Source: Nitrospirota bacterium
Lineage (GTDB): Bacteria > Nitrospirota > Nitrospiria > Nitrospirales > Nitrospiraceae
Length of the DNA: 64,000 nt
Assembly (NCBI GenBank): GCA_030645475.1
Contig: JAUSMA010000021.1
Coordinates: forward strand, 62,001-126,000
Direction: 5' to 3'
Notes under the pieces: generated by a model
What the model was told of the DNA's origin: nothing
Database searches by the model: none
What the model saw: the letters and a program-made list of their open reading frames with translations, nothing else
Position numbers and translations under genes: made by a program
Shown: positions 45,165-53,791 of the stretch, piece by piece
Numbering within the stretch: position 1 is the stretch's first letter
How the letters are laid out: each line of letters starts with the position of its first letter

Positions 45165-47486
45165 CTACTTTCCCTCGACATACCGACTGCCAACTTGATC
45201 ATCGTAATGGCATTGGTAGGATGGGATGCTCATCGATTCAATCCCGGCAAGTATAATCCCAACCTGGCATTGAGGACGCAGAGCTTTCAGCGCCTTCTCC
45301 ACCACATCACGACTCGTTTTACCCGCTAGAATCACAAACACCATCACATCAGCCATGCGTGAAAGGAAGTTGAGATCTGCCAATGGGAACACGGGCGGAG
45401 CATCAAGAATAATTTGATCAAACCGAGGGCGTATCTCATCGAGCAATTGCTCGAGCTGACGAACCTTCGATAACTCGATGACTTTTTCACTCCGAGTCCC
45501 TGCGGGCAACACCCAGAGCGGAATGTCTCCCATCTTATGAAGACATTCGTCAATAGTGTGGGTACCAGCCCAATAGTCAGCTAAACCCGGCCCAGAAGGC
45601 ATTGCTAAATACTTGCTCACCGCAGGTCGTTTAAGGTCACAGTCAATGATAAGCGTCCGCTTATCCAAGCCCTGCGCAAAAATATGCCCAAGATTTATGG
45701 CTGTGGAGCTCTTGCCTTCTCCCATTACAGAACTGGTAATTAAGGCGACTGACTGTTTCTGCCCCGTTGACATCAGTGCCAACCGTGTTGCCGCGACCCG
45801 ATATTGTTCCGCGATCATAGAGTTTGGCCACCACTTGGAAATGAGATTCCATGAGGCCTCTTCCTGAGCGGGAACACCTTTTGTTAATGCGGTCGAGGAA
45901 GATCCATTTCGAACTTCCTTCCCATAGGAAAGCAGGGGAGTTTTTTTATTTCTCTCAGATTGGGAGATCGGCCCAGAAAGTGTGGGAGAAACCGGCATGC
46001 TCCACTTGGCACCTGGCAATGTGCTAAAGGATGGAATCCCCGCGAGTATGGGGAGGCCCAATAGACTTTCCGCTTCCTCCGGTCGTCTAAATGATGGTCG
46101 CAGCACCTCAACTCCAAACGCAGATCCAAAACCAACCCCAAACCCAACAACCAACCCGCCGAGAAGGATAAGCAGGGGATTGGGTGATTCAGGAGTGGCA
46201 GGGAGATTGGCGGGATCAAGGATACGAAACTGTTCTCCCTTTTGGCGTTTTTCCAAGTTCTCTGCAAGCCGAGCGTTCAATCTCTTGTCGAGCAACGATT
46301 GATAATTCTTTTGCATATTGTCATAGTCACGAATCAAGATCATGAGCTCTTGCTCTCGAGCAGGCACCCGTTCCACCCGGCCTTCATACTGCTTGACCTG
46401 CTCGACTAAACGGCGGAGCCGTTCCTTCAGAACCTCCAGTTCATTTTTCGCTTCATCTCGCTGCCGCATCTGGTCTCGAAGCATCGGATCTATCAACTTG
46501 GCCGACCCAGCCTTAACTTCGTCCTTCGAGACTCCATACTTAGTGGCCAATTGGTCCTTTACCGCCTCAATTTCTTGACGGGTCTGCACGATATCCGGAT
46601 AGGTCTCACGATACTCGGCCGAAAGCGAAGTGAGAGCACGTTCCAACTCCGCGAGTCGTGCGATGAGCGGATCGCCACCTCGCCCCTGAGTTGAAGATGC
46701 CGCCTCCGTCGCCCCCTGAGTTCTCGCACTACTAGCTGACTCGTTGACTTGCTTTTCGAGAATCGTGATCCGATTGATAGCAGTTTGAATATTTTCACGC
46801 GTCGAGTTCACGTCCATTTGGAGCCGGTCTAAGCTTCTGAGATTCGCCTCCATTTGTTGAGGCAATTCACCCATATACTTGCTCTTAAAATCACTGATCA
46901 GCCGCTCCTGATCTTCAAGTTTAGCTTCCGCTAGATGCAACTCCTGCTCAAGAAAACCCGAAGCCCCCTCAAGCATTTGCTCGCGAATCTTTACGTTTTG
47001 CTCAATGAATTGCGAGGCAAGCCTCTCCGTTACTCTCATCGCAATATTCGGATCTTCGTGAGCAAACGATATAGAAAACGCCTCTATGGTGTTTTTCCCC
47101 TTCAGGTGTCCGGTCTCAGCCGTAATCACTCTTGTACTTTTTCGCATACCGCTTACTACGGACTCCCGTTGCTCGGGAGACGCATCGGGCTGGAACAAGT
47201 TAAACTCTTGCGCAATCTGACTTAATAACGATCGACTCAGAACAACTTGCTGAATGGAATTCATGCGTCCTTCAAGAGTACCCTCGACCCCAGACTTCAC
47301 ATAACTCTCAGGTATTTTCTGGCTCTCAACGAGAACCATCGTCGTCGAGCGGAAACTCTTGGGAAGGACAAAACAGAGGACTACGGCAATGACCATTGAA
47401 ACTGTTGCAATCGAAGCAATCAGCCATTTCCTGCGACGGACTATCCCGAGGTAGTCTTGAAAGCCAAGTTCGGTCGACGAGTTCAT
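45165..47486 (-). CDS. Wzc-type chain-length regulator fused to a BY-tyrosine kinase
   Basis: About 773 residues. Residues 1-40 carry the first membrane helix (WLIASIATVSMVIAVVLCF) after FQDYLGIVRRRK, the Wzz domain follows with long coiled coils (LEDQERLISDFKSKYMGELP onward), and the second helix is PNPLLILLGGLVVGFGVGFG. The cytoplasmic kinase has Walker A SVMGEGKSSTAIN, A' TLIIDCDLKRP and B IILDAPPVFPLAD. The short C-terminus has three tyrosines (SYQCHYDDQVGSRY) rather than a long cluster. It would control chain length and export together with the Wza-like proteins; the LMW phosphatase is the probable partner. The ATG at 47486 is chosen because it matches the family N-terminus. Confidence 0.9.
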   Translation of the reverse strand: MNSSTELGFQDYLGIVRRRKWLIASIATVSMVIAVVLCFVLPKSFRSTTMVLVESQKIPESYVKSGVEGTLEGRMNSIQQVVLSRSLLSQIAQEFNLFQPDASPEQRESVVSGMRKSTRVITAETGHLKGKNTIEAFSISFAHEDPNIAMRVTERLASQFIEQNVKIREQMLEGASGFLEQELHLAEAKLEDQERLISDFKSKYMGELPQQMEANLRSLDRLQMDVNSTRENIQTAINRITILEKQVNESASSARTQGATEAASSTQGRGGDPLIARLAELERALTSLSAEYRETYPDIVQTRQEIEAVKDQLATKYGVSKDEVKAGSAKLIDPMLRDQMRQRDEAKNELEVLKERLRRLVEQVKQYEGRVERVPAREQELMILIRDYDNMQKNYQSLLDKRLNARLAENLEKRQKGEQFRILDPANLPATPESPNPLLILLGGLVVGFGVGFGSAFGVEVLRPSFRRPEEAESLLGLPILAGIPSFSTLPGAKWSMPVSPTLSGPISQSERNKKTPLLSYGKEVRNGSSSTALTKGVPAQEEASWNLISKWWPNSMIAEQYRVAATRLALMSTGQKQSVALITSSVMGEGKSSTAINLGHIFAQGLDKRTLIIDCDLKRPAVSKYLAMPSGPGLADYWAGTHTIDECLHKMGDIPLWVLPAGTRSEKVIELSKVRQLEQLLDEIRPRFDQIILDAPPVFPLADLNFLSRMADVMVFVILAGKTSRDVVEKALKALRPQCQVGIILAGIESMSIPSYQCHYDDQVGSRYVEGK

Positions 47487-47488
47487 CG

Positions 47489-48817
47489 TTAATTCCATTC
47501 TGCTGTAAGAGACAGCACGGCTGTCTGCCGACTCACCACCTGATTGACAGAATTTGCTGCGCCGAAGGTAAAGCGATCCCACGTAAGGGTCCCGCTCGCG
47601 ATCAAACCCGGATAGAAAACGTAATTCACGAAGCTCCTTCCACCATAAGAATCGAACTGGAGGTTCCCACTCTCTGCCCCAAGAGTGCTACTACGCGCAT
47701 AGTTTCCCTGAGCGCCTACGCTCCACTGGCTGGTAAGACTATGAAAAATGGACAGGGCCACACTATCGGATATCATGGCTGATCCAGTCTGAAAGAACGC
47801 AGGGAGAATGGATCTGGCATAGGACGTTACAGTGGTTATCATCGGAGTCCGCCATTCCAAGCTTGCCAGCATCGTCCATTGAGGCGCTCCTGGAACGCTG
47901 GACAAAAGAGAAATGCCGGGAGAAACCGTCGCAGTCCACTCACGAGTTATCCATGATTTCCATGTTGCCATGGCTCCGTCGACAACCACACCGGAAGACG
48001 GGCCACCAGTATTAAGCTGGAATGACATCTGTTGATGCTGATAGGAACCCCCTAGCGTGTTCGAAGGGTTGATCTGATGGTCCAGCCCTGCCAGGAAAGT
48101 GTGAACGTCCGTATTGAACAGCCCGCCGACAGCGCCGGTAACTGCGCCTTGGGTATTGTAAAACCTGAGCATCTGATACGAGTAGGAAGCCTTAATCAGA
48201 TCCGACGGAGTGAGCGCATACGTGCTCAGTAGATTAGTCACATTTGTAAGCGTATTGTTTCGATAAGCCTGAATTCCACTGATAAAGCTACTTTCCGTCA
48301 CCTCCGGCGTAAGCCATGCCTGTGGCTTAGGAGTATAAATCACCGTATCACTTATGCTGAGTCCCAAGCCTCGGACTACTCTCCCTACAGCTTTATCCAA
48401 TACCGCATTGAGAGATGCATTGGTCCCGACATAGTTCAGCCCAGGATTACGCGCATATACTTCGGAGGTAAGACCTCCGCGTAACGTTGTATCGACCATA
48501 TCATTTCGATAGCTCATGCGAGCACCGGCAGCAATATTCGTCACAAAATCTTGCTGCTTATTGGTCGGGGTGAACAAGATATTATCATCGTATCGTTCAG
48601 CGACGGACACGTATGGAACAACCCCCTGCGGAACTCCCCCCGGAGGTGCACTCGAAAGTGCACCTATGGGTGTGGTCGCCGGCCTCAAAGCATCTTGTAA
48701 CGTCCCTGACGCCTGTCCGCTTCCGTCACTTCGTGTTTGTGCCTGTAGGGTATTCGCCAATACCACAACAAAGAGCATGGCCAAGACCACGACCAACCAA
48801 CGCGACAGGGCAACCAT
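47489..48817 (-). CDS. Outer-membrane beta-barrel protein, PEP-CTERM/XrtA-associated type
   Basis: About 442 residues with a signal peptide (ALSRWLVVVLAMLFVVVLANTLQAQ). The rest alternates short aromatic-rich strands (SVAERYDDNILFTP, YAMTPSD-like and LGGSYQHQQMSFQLN segments), and ends with the strand TAVLSLTAEWN, typical of barrel proteins. It resembles the family TIGR03016 from XrtA loci. It may be an accessory to the Wza/Wzc export channel. The ATG at 48817 is favoured since the longer frame overlaps the upstream Wza-like gene and has no signal-peptide benefit. Confidence 0.82.
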   Translation of the reverse strand: MVALSRWLVVVLAMLFVVVLANTLQAQTRSDGSGQASGTLQDALRPATTPIGALSSAPPGGVPQGVVPYVSVAERYDDNILFTPTNKQQDFVTNIAAGARMSYRNDMVDTTLRGGLTSEVYARNPGLNYVGTNASLNAVLDKAVGRVVRGLGLSISDTVIYTPKPQAWLTPEVTESSFISGIQAYRNNTLTNVTNLLSTYALTPSDLIKASYSYQMLRFYNTQGAVTGAVGGLFNTDVHTFLAGLDHQINPSNTLGGSYQHQQMSFQLNTGGPSSGVVVDGAMATWKSWITREWTATVSPGISLLSSVPGAPQWTMLASLEWRTPMITTVTSYARSILPAFFQTGSAMISDSVALSIFHSLTSQWSVGAQGNYARSSTLGAESGNLQFDSYGGRSFVNYVFYPGLIASGTLTWDRFTFGAANSVNQVVSRQTAVLSLTAEWN

Positions 48818-48830
48818 ATGCACAAAAACT

Positions 48831-49466
48831 CTAGGGCACGACAATGGTATCCCCTGACAACAGCCTGAAATTGCCCACTTCACCTTTCCCCATTACCAGG
48901 TCGTCATAACGAACGGGAATACGCACTTGGCGCTCGTCCGCCGCCCCATGGCGGATGGTCCTCATCACTGCCATCCTATTTTTCGAGGCATATTGATTAA
49001 ACCCTCCGGCCAGTGATACGGCCTGGAGGACGGTGGTATAGGACTTCAGCGAATACTTTCCTGGACGGACAAACTCTCCAACAACAAAAATAGAATAGCT
49101 GTTAATTTCCTTCACGCTGACGGACACGGACGGATTTTCTTTGTACTCAGAGAGTCGCTTGGATATTTTCTCGCTTACTCCTGATGCTGTCAGACCACTT
49201 GCCTGCACATCTCCAATCAGCGGGAGAGAAATCATTCCATCTGGCCGTACCACTACCGTCCGAGACAAATCCTGATTTCTCCAGACCGTCACCTCCACGA
49301 CATCCTCAGGCCCAAGAAGAAAATCCTTTGGAAGAGGTCGACCAATTTCCTCCAACGCTTCCCGCGGGACCTCCGCGCATGCAGCCACAAGCATAAGCGC
49401 AATCCCCGCCATCACATACATGCAGAAAGTCTTTCTCGCAAAATCAAAGCACCCAACAGACAACAT
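48831..49466 (-). CDS. Polysaccharide export protein, Wza-like lipoprotein (second of two)
   Basis: This 211-residue protein has a lipoprotein signal peptide (GIALMLVAAC with Cys near residue 30). It then follows the OPX pattern: LGPEDVVEVTVWRNQDLS, VRPDGMISLPLIGDVQASGLT, SVSVKEINSYSIFVVGEFVRPGKY and LLSGDTIVVP. Half of a full Wza (about 380 residues) is missing, as in other short OPX proteins. It resembles the tandem gene upstream at roughly half its positions. GGGGAG lies 7 nt before the ATG at 49466. Likely role: outer-membrane export pore component. Confidence 0.9.
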   Translation of the reverse strand: MLSVGCFDFARKTFCMYVMAGIALMLVAACAEVPREALEEIGRPLPKDFLLGPEDVVEVTVWRNQDLSRTVVVRPDGMISLPLIGDVQASGLTASGVSEKISKRLSEYKENPSVSVSVKEINSYSIFVVGEFVRPGKYSLKSYTTVLQAVSLAGGFNQYASKNRMAVMRTIRHGAADERQVRIPVRYDDLVMGKGEVGNFRLLSGDTIVVP

Positions 49467-49486
49467 TCCGTTTCTCCCCTACGCAT

Positions 49487-50140
49487 TCATGGTACGAGCA
49501 CCATCGTTTCCGAGGGCACGACGATTTGGTCACCCGGTTTCAGCTCAATGTTTTGATTAGAACCTTCTCGTAAGACAATGTCATCATAACTTGCCTTTAT
49601 CTTAATTTGGCCCGCACCATCCTTTGCAAAGCGAAATACGACGATCTTATTTCTCGCTGCTGTAGACGTAAAACCTCCGGCAACTGTGACTGCCTGCAGC
49701 AAGGTGGTCTTGCTCTTCAGAGGAAACTTACCCGGGTGTGCCACTTCTCCGAGAACATAAATCGCATAGCTATTTACTTCTTTCACAAGGATGGTTACTT
49801 GCGGGTTCTCCTTGTATTCCTTCAACTTCCCAGAAATTTCATCAGCTAATTGGACTGTCGTTTTCCCAACTGCGGATACATCGCCGATAAGCGGAAGAGA
49901 AATTCTTCCGTCAGGACGTACAGTCACGGTTTTTGAAAGATCGACATTTCGCCATACCGTAATTTCCAATACGTCTTCCGGTCCAAGAATATAGTCTGTC
50001 GTCACGATAAGAGACGATTTCTCCTGTGCCGACTCGTGGAGCGGGCTCACTGTGGACGGTTTCGATTGTGCCCATGCCATTGGCGCAGTCATCGCTACTA
50101 TAATGCCCGTGATCGCAAAAATACGTATCATCATGCTCAT
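49487..50140 (-). CDS. Polysaccharide export protein, Wza-like without lipobox (first of two)
   Basis: About 217 residues. The signal peptide (IFAITGIIVAMTAPMAWAQ) has an AxA cleavage site and no lipobox, unlike its tandem neighbour. LGPEDVLEITVWRNVDLS, VRPDGRISLPLIGDVSAVG, VNSYAIYVLGEVAHPGKFPL and LKPGDQIVVPS are the conserved OPX blocks. The ATG at 50140 has GAGGG 5 nt upstream and is preferred over earlier starts. Two diverged copies in a row suggest a duplication followed by division of roles. Confidence 0.88.
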   Translation of the reverse strand: MSMMIRIFAITGIIVAMTAPMAWAQSKPSTVSPLHESAQEKSSLIVTTDYILGPEDVLEITVWRNVDLSKTVTVRPDGRISLPLIGDVSAVGKTTVQLADEISGKLKEYKENPQVTILVKEVNSYAIYVLGEVAHPGKFPLKSKTTLLQAVTVAGGFTSTAARNKIVVFRFAKDGAGQIKIKASYDDIVLREGSNQNIELKPGDQIVVPSETMVLVP

Positions 50141-50168
50141 GGCAACCCTCATGTGATGAACCGACTCA

Positions 50169-50196
50169 ATCATACCTTTTCGCGCATAAGGTGCAA
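50169..50196 (-). promoter_or_regulatory. Candidate sigma-70-type promoter before the Wza-like genes
   Basis: On the minus strand TTGCAC, a 16 bp spacer, and TATGAT (5 of 6 matches to the -10 consensus). Its start would give a leader of roughly 20 nt to the ATG at 50140. It sits between the PilZ gene and the first export gene; if real, it separates PilZ from the rest of the array. The -35 match is weak. Confidence 0.35.
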
Positions 50197-50233
50197 GAAA
50201 CTCCCCTAACAAACACACATCGGAAACTCGGAC

Positions 50234-50581
50234 TTAGAACATGAACTTGAGACCGACGAAATAGGGACCCACGCCACTATTTTGGCCAAACGGTAATTTC
50301 CTCGTCCACCGCACCTCCGCGAGGGTCGGAGTCTCTGCCGCAGTGATCGGTGTCGGCACATAGACCTTCATCACCTGTTCGATCGCTGGGGCTTGATCCA
50401 TCAAAATCAGCATGCCTCCGCTGCTAATATTGACCGACAGCGCTTTCCCCCTGTGAGCAACCGCCAATGGATCGTTCACCGGAGCAGTCATCTCGTAGGG
50501 GATGGGACGCAAGAGCGCCGCTCGTTCGTGATGTTTCTGAAAATCTGTCGCGATTGGCCATTCCCACTCGTTCTGTCCCAC
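50234..50581 (-). CDS. PilZ-domain protein (c-di-GMP binding)
   Basis: This 115-residue protein carries the PilZ RxxxR-like RAALLRPIPYEM near residue 20-30 and SVNISSGGML for the (D/N)xSxxG motif, followed by VRWTRKLP and YFVGLKFMF near the end. Both c-di-GMP binding motifs look usable. It has no other domain. As the first gene of the polysaccharide array, it could link c-di-GMP to synthesis or export. The start is a GTG at 50581 preceded by GGGGGG. The direct partner is unknown. Confidence 0.85.
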   Translation of the reverse strand: MGQNEWEWPIATDFQKHHERAALLRPIPYEMTAPVNDPLAVAHRGKALSVNISSGGMLILMDQAPAIEQVMKVYVPTPITAAETPTLAEVRWTRKLPFGQNSGVGPYFVGLKFMF

Positions 50582-50934
50582 AGTATCCCCCCTACGAGAT
50601 TAATTGATTCAAAAAATCTCACACCAACACTCAATCAGATTCCTCGAAAAAAGAGCCTTGCTCATCTTGCTCTTTCTACTGAACAACGCCAGATACCCTC
50701 ACGGTTTATCCGAACGCCTTAACTCTGTAGGGAGAGTATAGGAAGGCATCGAGTGAGGGACAATACCGACGATGTAGGACTCGCCTCTCAAAAGGTGGGT
50801 GTTGACTCCCCCTAAAGGGTTAGGTACTATTTCCATTCTAAACTTACGTTCTTGATGTCTGTGTGCTACCTTAACAGAAAGCATTGGATTGTCTAGCATT
50901 GTTCTTGAAATAACCGCGAAAGCATCCCTCCTCC
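50582..50934. other. Divergent intergenic region between PilZ and LuxR genes
   Basis: About 350 bp in which transcription must start in both directions. A minus-strand frame (50699-50950) of 83 codons exists, but it overlaps the luxR start and has no ribosome site, so it is not called. A hairpin CCCTAAAGGG lies near 50811. No obvious sigma-54 (GG-N10-GC) element was found. Just before the LuxR ATG the plus strand reads CCCTCCTCC, the complement of a Shine-Dalgarno sequence. Confidence 0.5.
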
Positions 50935-51543
50935 ATGAGTGATTCCTCACTGCCCGTAGACCCGACAGACACTCTTGCCGATCAACGGGCAGGCGCAGGG
51001 ATTGTTGTCCTCTCTGCGTCTATGCAACTCCTCCATATGAATCGGCAAGCCTCGGAATTGTCAAAACAGATCAATGCAGCTGAACATGGTGGAGGGAGCC
51101 TGAAGTCTGCCCATGGAGTCTTGCCTACGGCACTGACAGAACTCTGCGGGGAAATTATCAAGGCCCTCCATGTTCGTACCGAGGCAAAGGACTGGGAACA
51201 ATTCGAGATCAAACGTGTTGCAGGTAATCCTGAGCAACCAATTCTGTTGCGGGGATTTGGCCTCCCGGATCGAGGTGGGGTCCAATATGCGAGACTCGTG
51301 GTCACCTTAGAGGAGCTAGCAAGGCGGCAACAGCTCAATACCGATCAGGCCAAGGAAAAGTTTCAATTGACCAATCGCGAGCAATCTGTCATTGAGCACC
51401 TGGCAAAGGGCTGGACCAATAAAGAAATCGCGAACGCGCTTCAGATTACTGAGCAGACAGTGAAAGAACACATCAAACACATCATGAGAAAAACGAACTC
51501 CACGACTAGGACAGGCATCCTCGTTCATATCTTCAATTCGTAA
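50935..51543 (+). CDS. LuxR-family transcriptional regulator
   Basis: This 202-residue protein has a C-terminal GerE-type helix-turn-helix: LTNREQSVIEHLAKGWTNKEIANALQITEQTVKEHIKHIMRK (in blocks, residues about 140-185). The N-terminal 130 residues (GAGIVVLSASMQLLHMNRQASEL, then RGFGLPDRGGVQYARLVVTLEEL) look like a PAS-type sensing domain; there is no receiver aspartate pattern. Transcribed away from the PilZ gene, it may control the polysaccharide array; this is inferred from position. The ATG at 50935 lacks a Shine-Dalgarno site. Confidence 0.85.
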   Translation: MSDSSLPVDPTDTLADQRAGAGIVVLSASMQLLHMNRQASELSKQINAAEHGGGSLKSAHGVLPTALTELCGEIIKALHVRTEAKDWEQFEIKRVAGNPEQPILLRGFGLPDRGGVQYARLVVTLEELARRQQLNTDQAKEKFQLTNREQSVIEHLAKGWTNKEIANALQITEQTVKEHIKHIMRKTNSTTRTGILVHIFNS

Positions 51544-51599
51544 TCTGCCACAGTGACCTGCAACTAAAATCACACAGTGCGCTATCTTCAACACATACT

Positions 51600-51695
51600 A
51601 ACGTTTCACGAATCACATTTTTATAAATAAAATCAATAACTTGCAGTGAACGTCCTTGGCCTATCGATTGCATTGTTCCTATAGCGTGAAACGTT
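51600..51695. repeat. 11 bp inverted repeat arms around the lipoprotein promoter region
   Basis: AACGTTTCACG at 51600-51610 and its exact reverse complement at 51685-51695, about 75 bp apart, in the 190 bp before the lipoprotein gene. They could be two operator half-sites allowing DNA looping, or a paired binding site for a regulator. They flank an AT-rich tract. No function is shown. Confidence 0.35.
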
Positions 51696-51735
51696 GAAAG
51701 CAGCGGAATAGATTAGGACAACCACCAGGGGTAGC

Positions 51736-52224
51736 ATGAAAACGATTCAGCTAATACTCGCAAGCCTCTTAATCGTAATAGCCGGCTGTCAGACTGGCCA
51801 ACCGGTAAAAGCTTCCGTCATCGATAACGGAAGCTTCATGAGCCTCTGGGGCACCTACTCCCGCTGCCAAAACAGTACCGGCATCGACCAATTGAGGGAG
51901 GATGCGCTCGCGTTAACAAGCGCGGCGAACCACTCGCTGGCTCAAGAGTCTTTCGTTCTTCCCCTGCCGGGGAAGCTTGAGAAGTTCGTCTCTGCTCCTG
52001 CGGCCAGATTTGCGGTAGATGTAAAAGCAATGGCTGCAGCCTGTTCTTTACGGGCTGGCTCTGCCGCCGTGGAAGCAGGAAAACTTGATGTCGCCAAAGA
52101 CCTTCTCAGGAACGTCCTGAACTACCAGCCACAAGCCGAGTACGCCTACTACACCCTACAGGCGAAGATCCTGCTTTCTGAGCTTGAGACGAACCTCGTT
52201 GAGGTTACACTCAACCTTCCCTAA
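51736..52224 (+). CDS. Small lipoprotein of unknown function
   Basis: A 162-residue protein with a lipoprotein signal (LASLLIVIAGC, Cys at residue 18). The mature part is mostly helical, with FAVDVKAMAAACSLRAGSAAVEAGKLD and NVLNYQPQAEYAYYTLQAKI near the C-terminus, compatible with a short TPR-like scaffold, but no family is recognised. An AGGGG lies before the ATG. It is the last plus-strand gene before the convergent glgA; the 52 bp between them hold no clear terminator. Confidence 0.75.
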   Translation: MKTIQLILASLLIVIAGCQTGQPVKASVIDNGSFMSLWGTYSRCQNSTGIDQLREDALALTSAANHSLAQESFVLPLPGKLEKFVSAPAARFAVDVKAMAAACSLRAGSAAVEAGKLDVAKDLLRNVLNYQPQAEYAYYTLQAKILLSELETNLVEVTLNLP

Positions 52225-52276
52225 TCGGCTCATTCGCTGCCCCAACTATTTCCCCCTACGCCCCCGTGCGTCAGCC

Positions 52277-53791
52277 CTATCTGACCAACGACACAAACAG
52301 GCGATCGTAGGCATTCGCCGAGCGAGCCCAGGACACATCCGTACTCATCCCTACCTCAACTAATTGCTCCCACATCGATCGGTCCTGATATATCGCCACA
52401 GCTCGACTCAATACTGACAGAAGAGCGCTTGCCGTATCCTCTTCAACGTGGAACCCTGTTGCATGCCCAGCCTGCTGAGCCCGGAGAGTCAATGGCACAA
52501 CCGTATCTGCCAACCCACCCGTCTTTCTCACAACGGGAACAGTTCCGTAACGAAGGCTATAGAGCTGACTCAATCCGCAAGGCTCATAGCGTGAAGGCAT
52601 CACAAATACATCTGCCCCACCTTCGATGCGATGCGCAAGACCTTCGTCAAAGCCAAGACGAAGTCCCATGCGATGTGGATAGCGCGCCTGAAGCGCCTGA
52701 AATGTAGCTTCGAGCTCTGGCTCACCGGTTCCCAAGATCACCAATTGCAAATCCATAGCCATTAATTGTGGAATTATGGCCGCCACAAGATCTAGCCCCT
52801 TCTGCGACGTCAGCCGTGCAATCACGCCAAGCAGCGGAATCGATGTTTTAGGAAAATGGAACTCTTGTTGGAGCGCCTTCTTACAGAGCAGTTTCCCCGA
52901 GCGATCGGTCACTGCGTAATTTGCTGGAAGATAGGGATCAGTTTCCGGGTTCCATCGATCGATGTCGATCCCGTTCAAAATGCCCAGAAGTTGGTCCGCA
53001 CGGTTGCGCAATACACCCTCTAGCCCAAAGCCACATTCGGGCGTGAGAATTTCTCGCGCATAGGTCGGGCTGACCGTCGTCACATAATCGGCAAAGACGA
53101 TTCCCCCCTTGAGCAAATTCATAGAACCGTAGTACTCAAGCCCCGCAGGCGTAAACAGCGACTGCGGTAGCCCGGTTTTCTCGAATTTCACTCCAGGGAA
53201 CACCCCTTGATACCCTACATTGTGGAGCGTCAGTACAGTGCGCACACCCTGAACCTCCGGCCGGTCTTGGTCGATGGTCTTGAGGTAGACCGCACACAAC
53301 GCCGATTGCCAATCATGCAGATGGAGGAGATGGGTCTTCCATTGGTTCACAATGTGTTGATATGCGATCACCTCAATCGTTGCGCGGCAGAAAAATGCAA
53401 ACCGGTCGAGATTATCCTGATAATCGGCGCCTCGATCTCCGTATAACCCGGGCCGATCAAAGAAGGCCTCGTTCCGGACTGTCCATACGCGGACGTGGCG
53501 GCCATCGCCGCCGACAGAAATGACATCTTCCTCGATCAGCGTGTCGACAGGCCCTTGAGGAGTCGGCACTTGGAGACGACAGACAGGACGGAAGGATCGC
53601 CCTGACTCACTCAGGCAACGATAGCGGGGAAGCAGAAGGATGACATCATGGCCAAGCTTTGCCAGTTCAAGAGGCAACGCGCCAGCGACATCAGCAAGCC
53701 CGCCGGTCTTGGCATAGGGAATCGCTTCGGAAGAAACCATGAGGAGATTCAAAGGATACTTGGTCACGGAAGGCCTACAAGACACAGACAT
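52277..53791 (-). CDS. glgA: Glycogen synthase (ADP-glucose type)
   Basis: This 504-residue GT5 enzyme transfers glucose from ADP-glucose to glycogen. Seen: LLMVSSEAIPYAKTGGLADVAGALP near the N-terminus (with the KTGGL substrate site), LHLHDWQSALCAVYLK, LTLHNVGYQG, GILNGIDIDRWNPE, and the C-terminal FVMPSRYEPCGLSQLYSLRYGTVPV with the STGGL-equivalent RKTGGLADTV. Length fits the family (about 480-500). Its ATG shares one base with the upstream lipoprotein stop. Confidence 0.96.
   Translation of the reverse strand: MSVSCRPSVTKYPLNLLMVSSEAIPYAKTGGLADVAGALPLELAKLGHDVILLLPRYRCLSESGRSFRPVCRLQVPTPQGPVDTLIEEDVISVGGDGRHVRVWTVRNEAFFDRPGLYGDRGADYQDNLDRFAFFCRATIEVIAYQHIVNQWKTHLLHLHDWQSALCAVYLKTIDQDRPEVQGVRTVLTLHNVGYQGVFPGVKFEKTGLPQSLFTPAGLEYYGSMNLLKGGIVFADYVTTVSPTYAREILTPECGFGLEGVLRNRADQLLGILNGIDIDRWNPETDPYLPANYAVTDRSGKLLCKKALQQEFHFPKTSIPLLGVIARLTSQKGLDLVAAIIPQLMAMDLQLVILGTGEPELEATFQALQARYPHRMGLRLGFDEGLAHRIEGGADVFVMPSRYEPCGLSQLYSLRYGTVPVVRKTGGLADTVVPLTLRAQQAGHATGFHVEEDTASALLSVLSRAVAIYQDRSMWEQLVEVGMSTDVSWARSANAYDRLFVSLVR

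Noticed and set aside
50699-50950. Minus-strand 83-codon frame between PilZ and LuxR
   Set aside because: It overlaps the start of the LuxR gene, has no ribosome site and no recognisable protein; the stretch is better read as a divergent promoter region.
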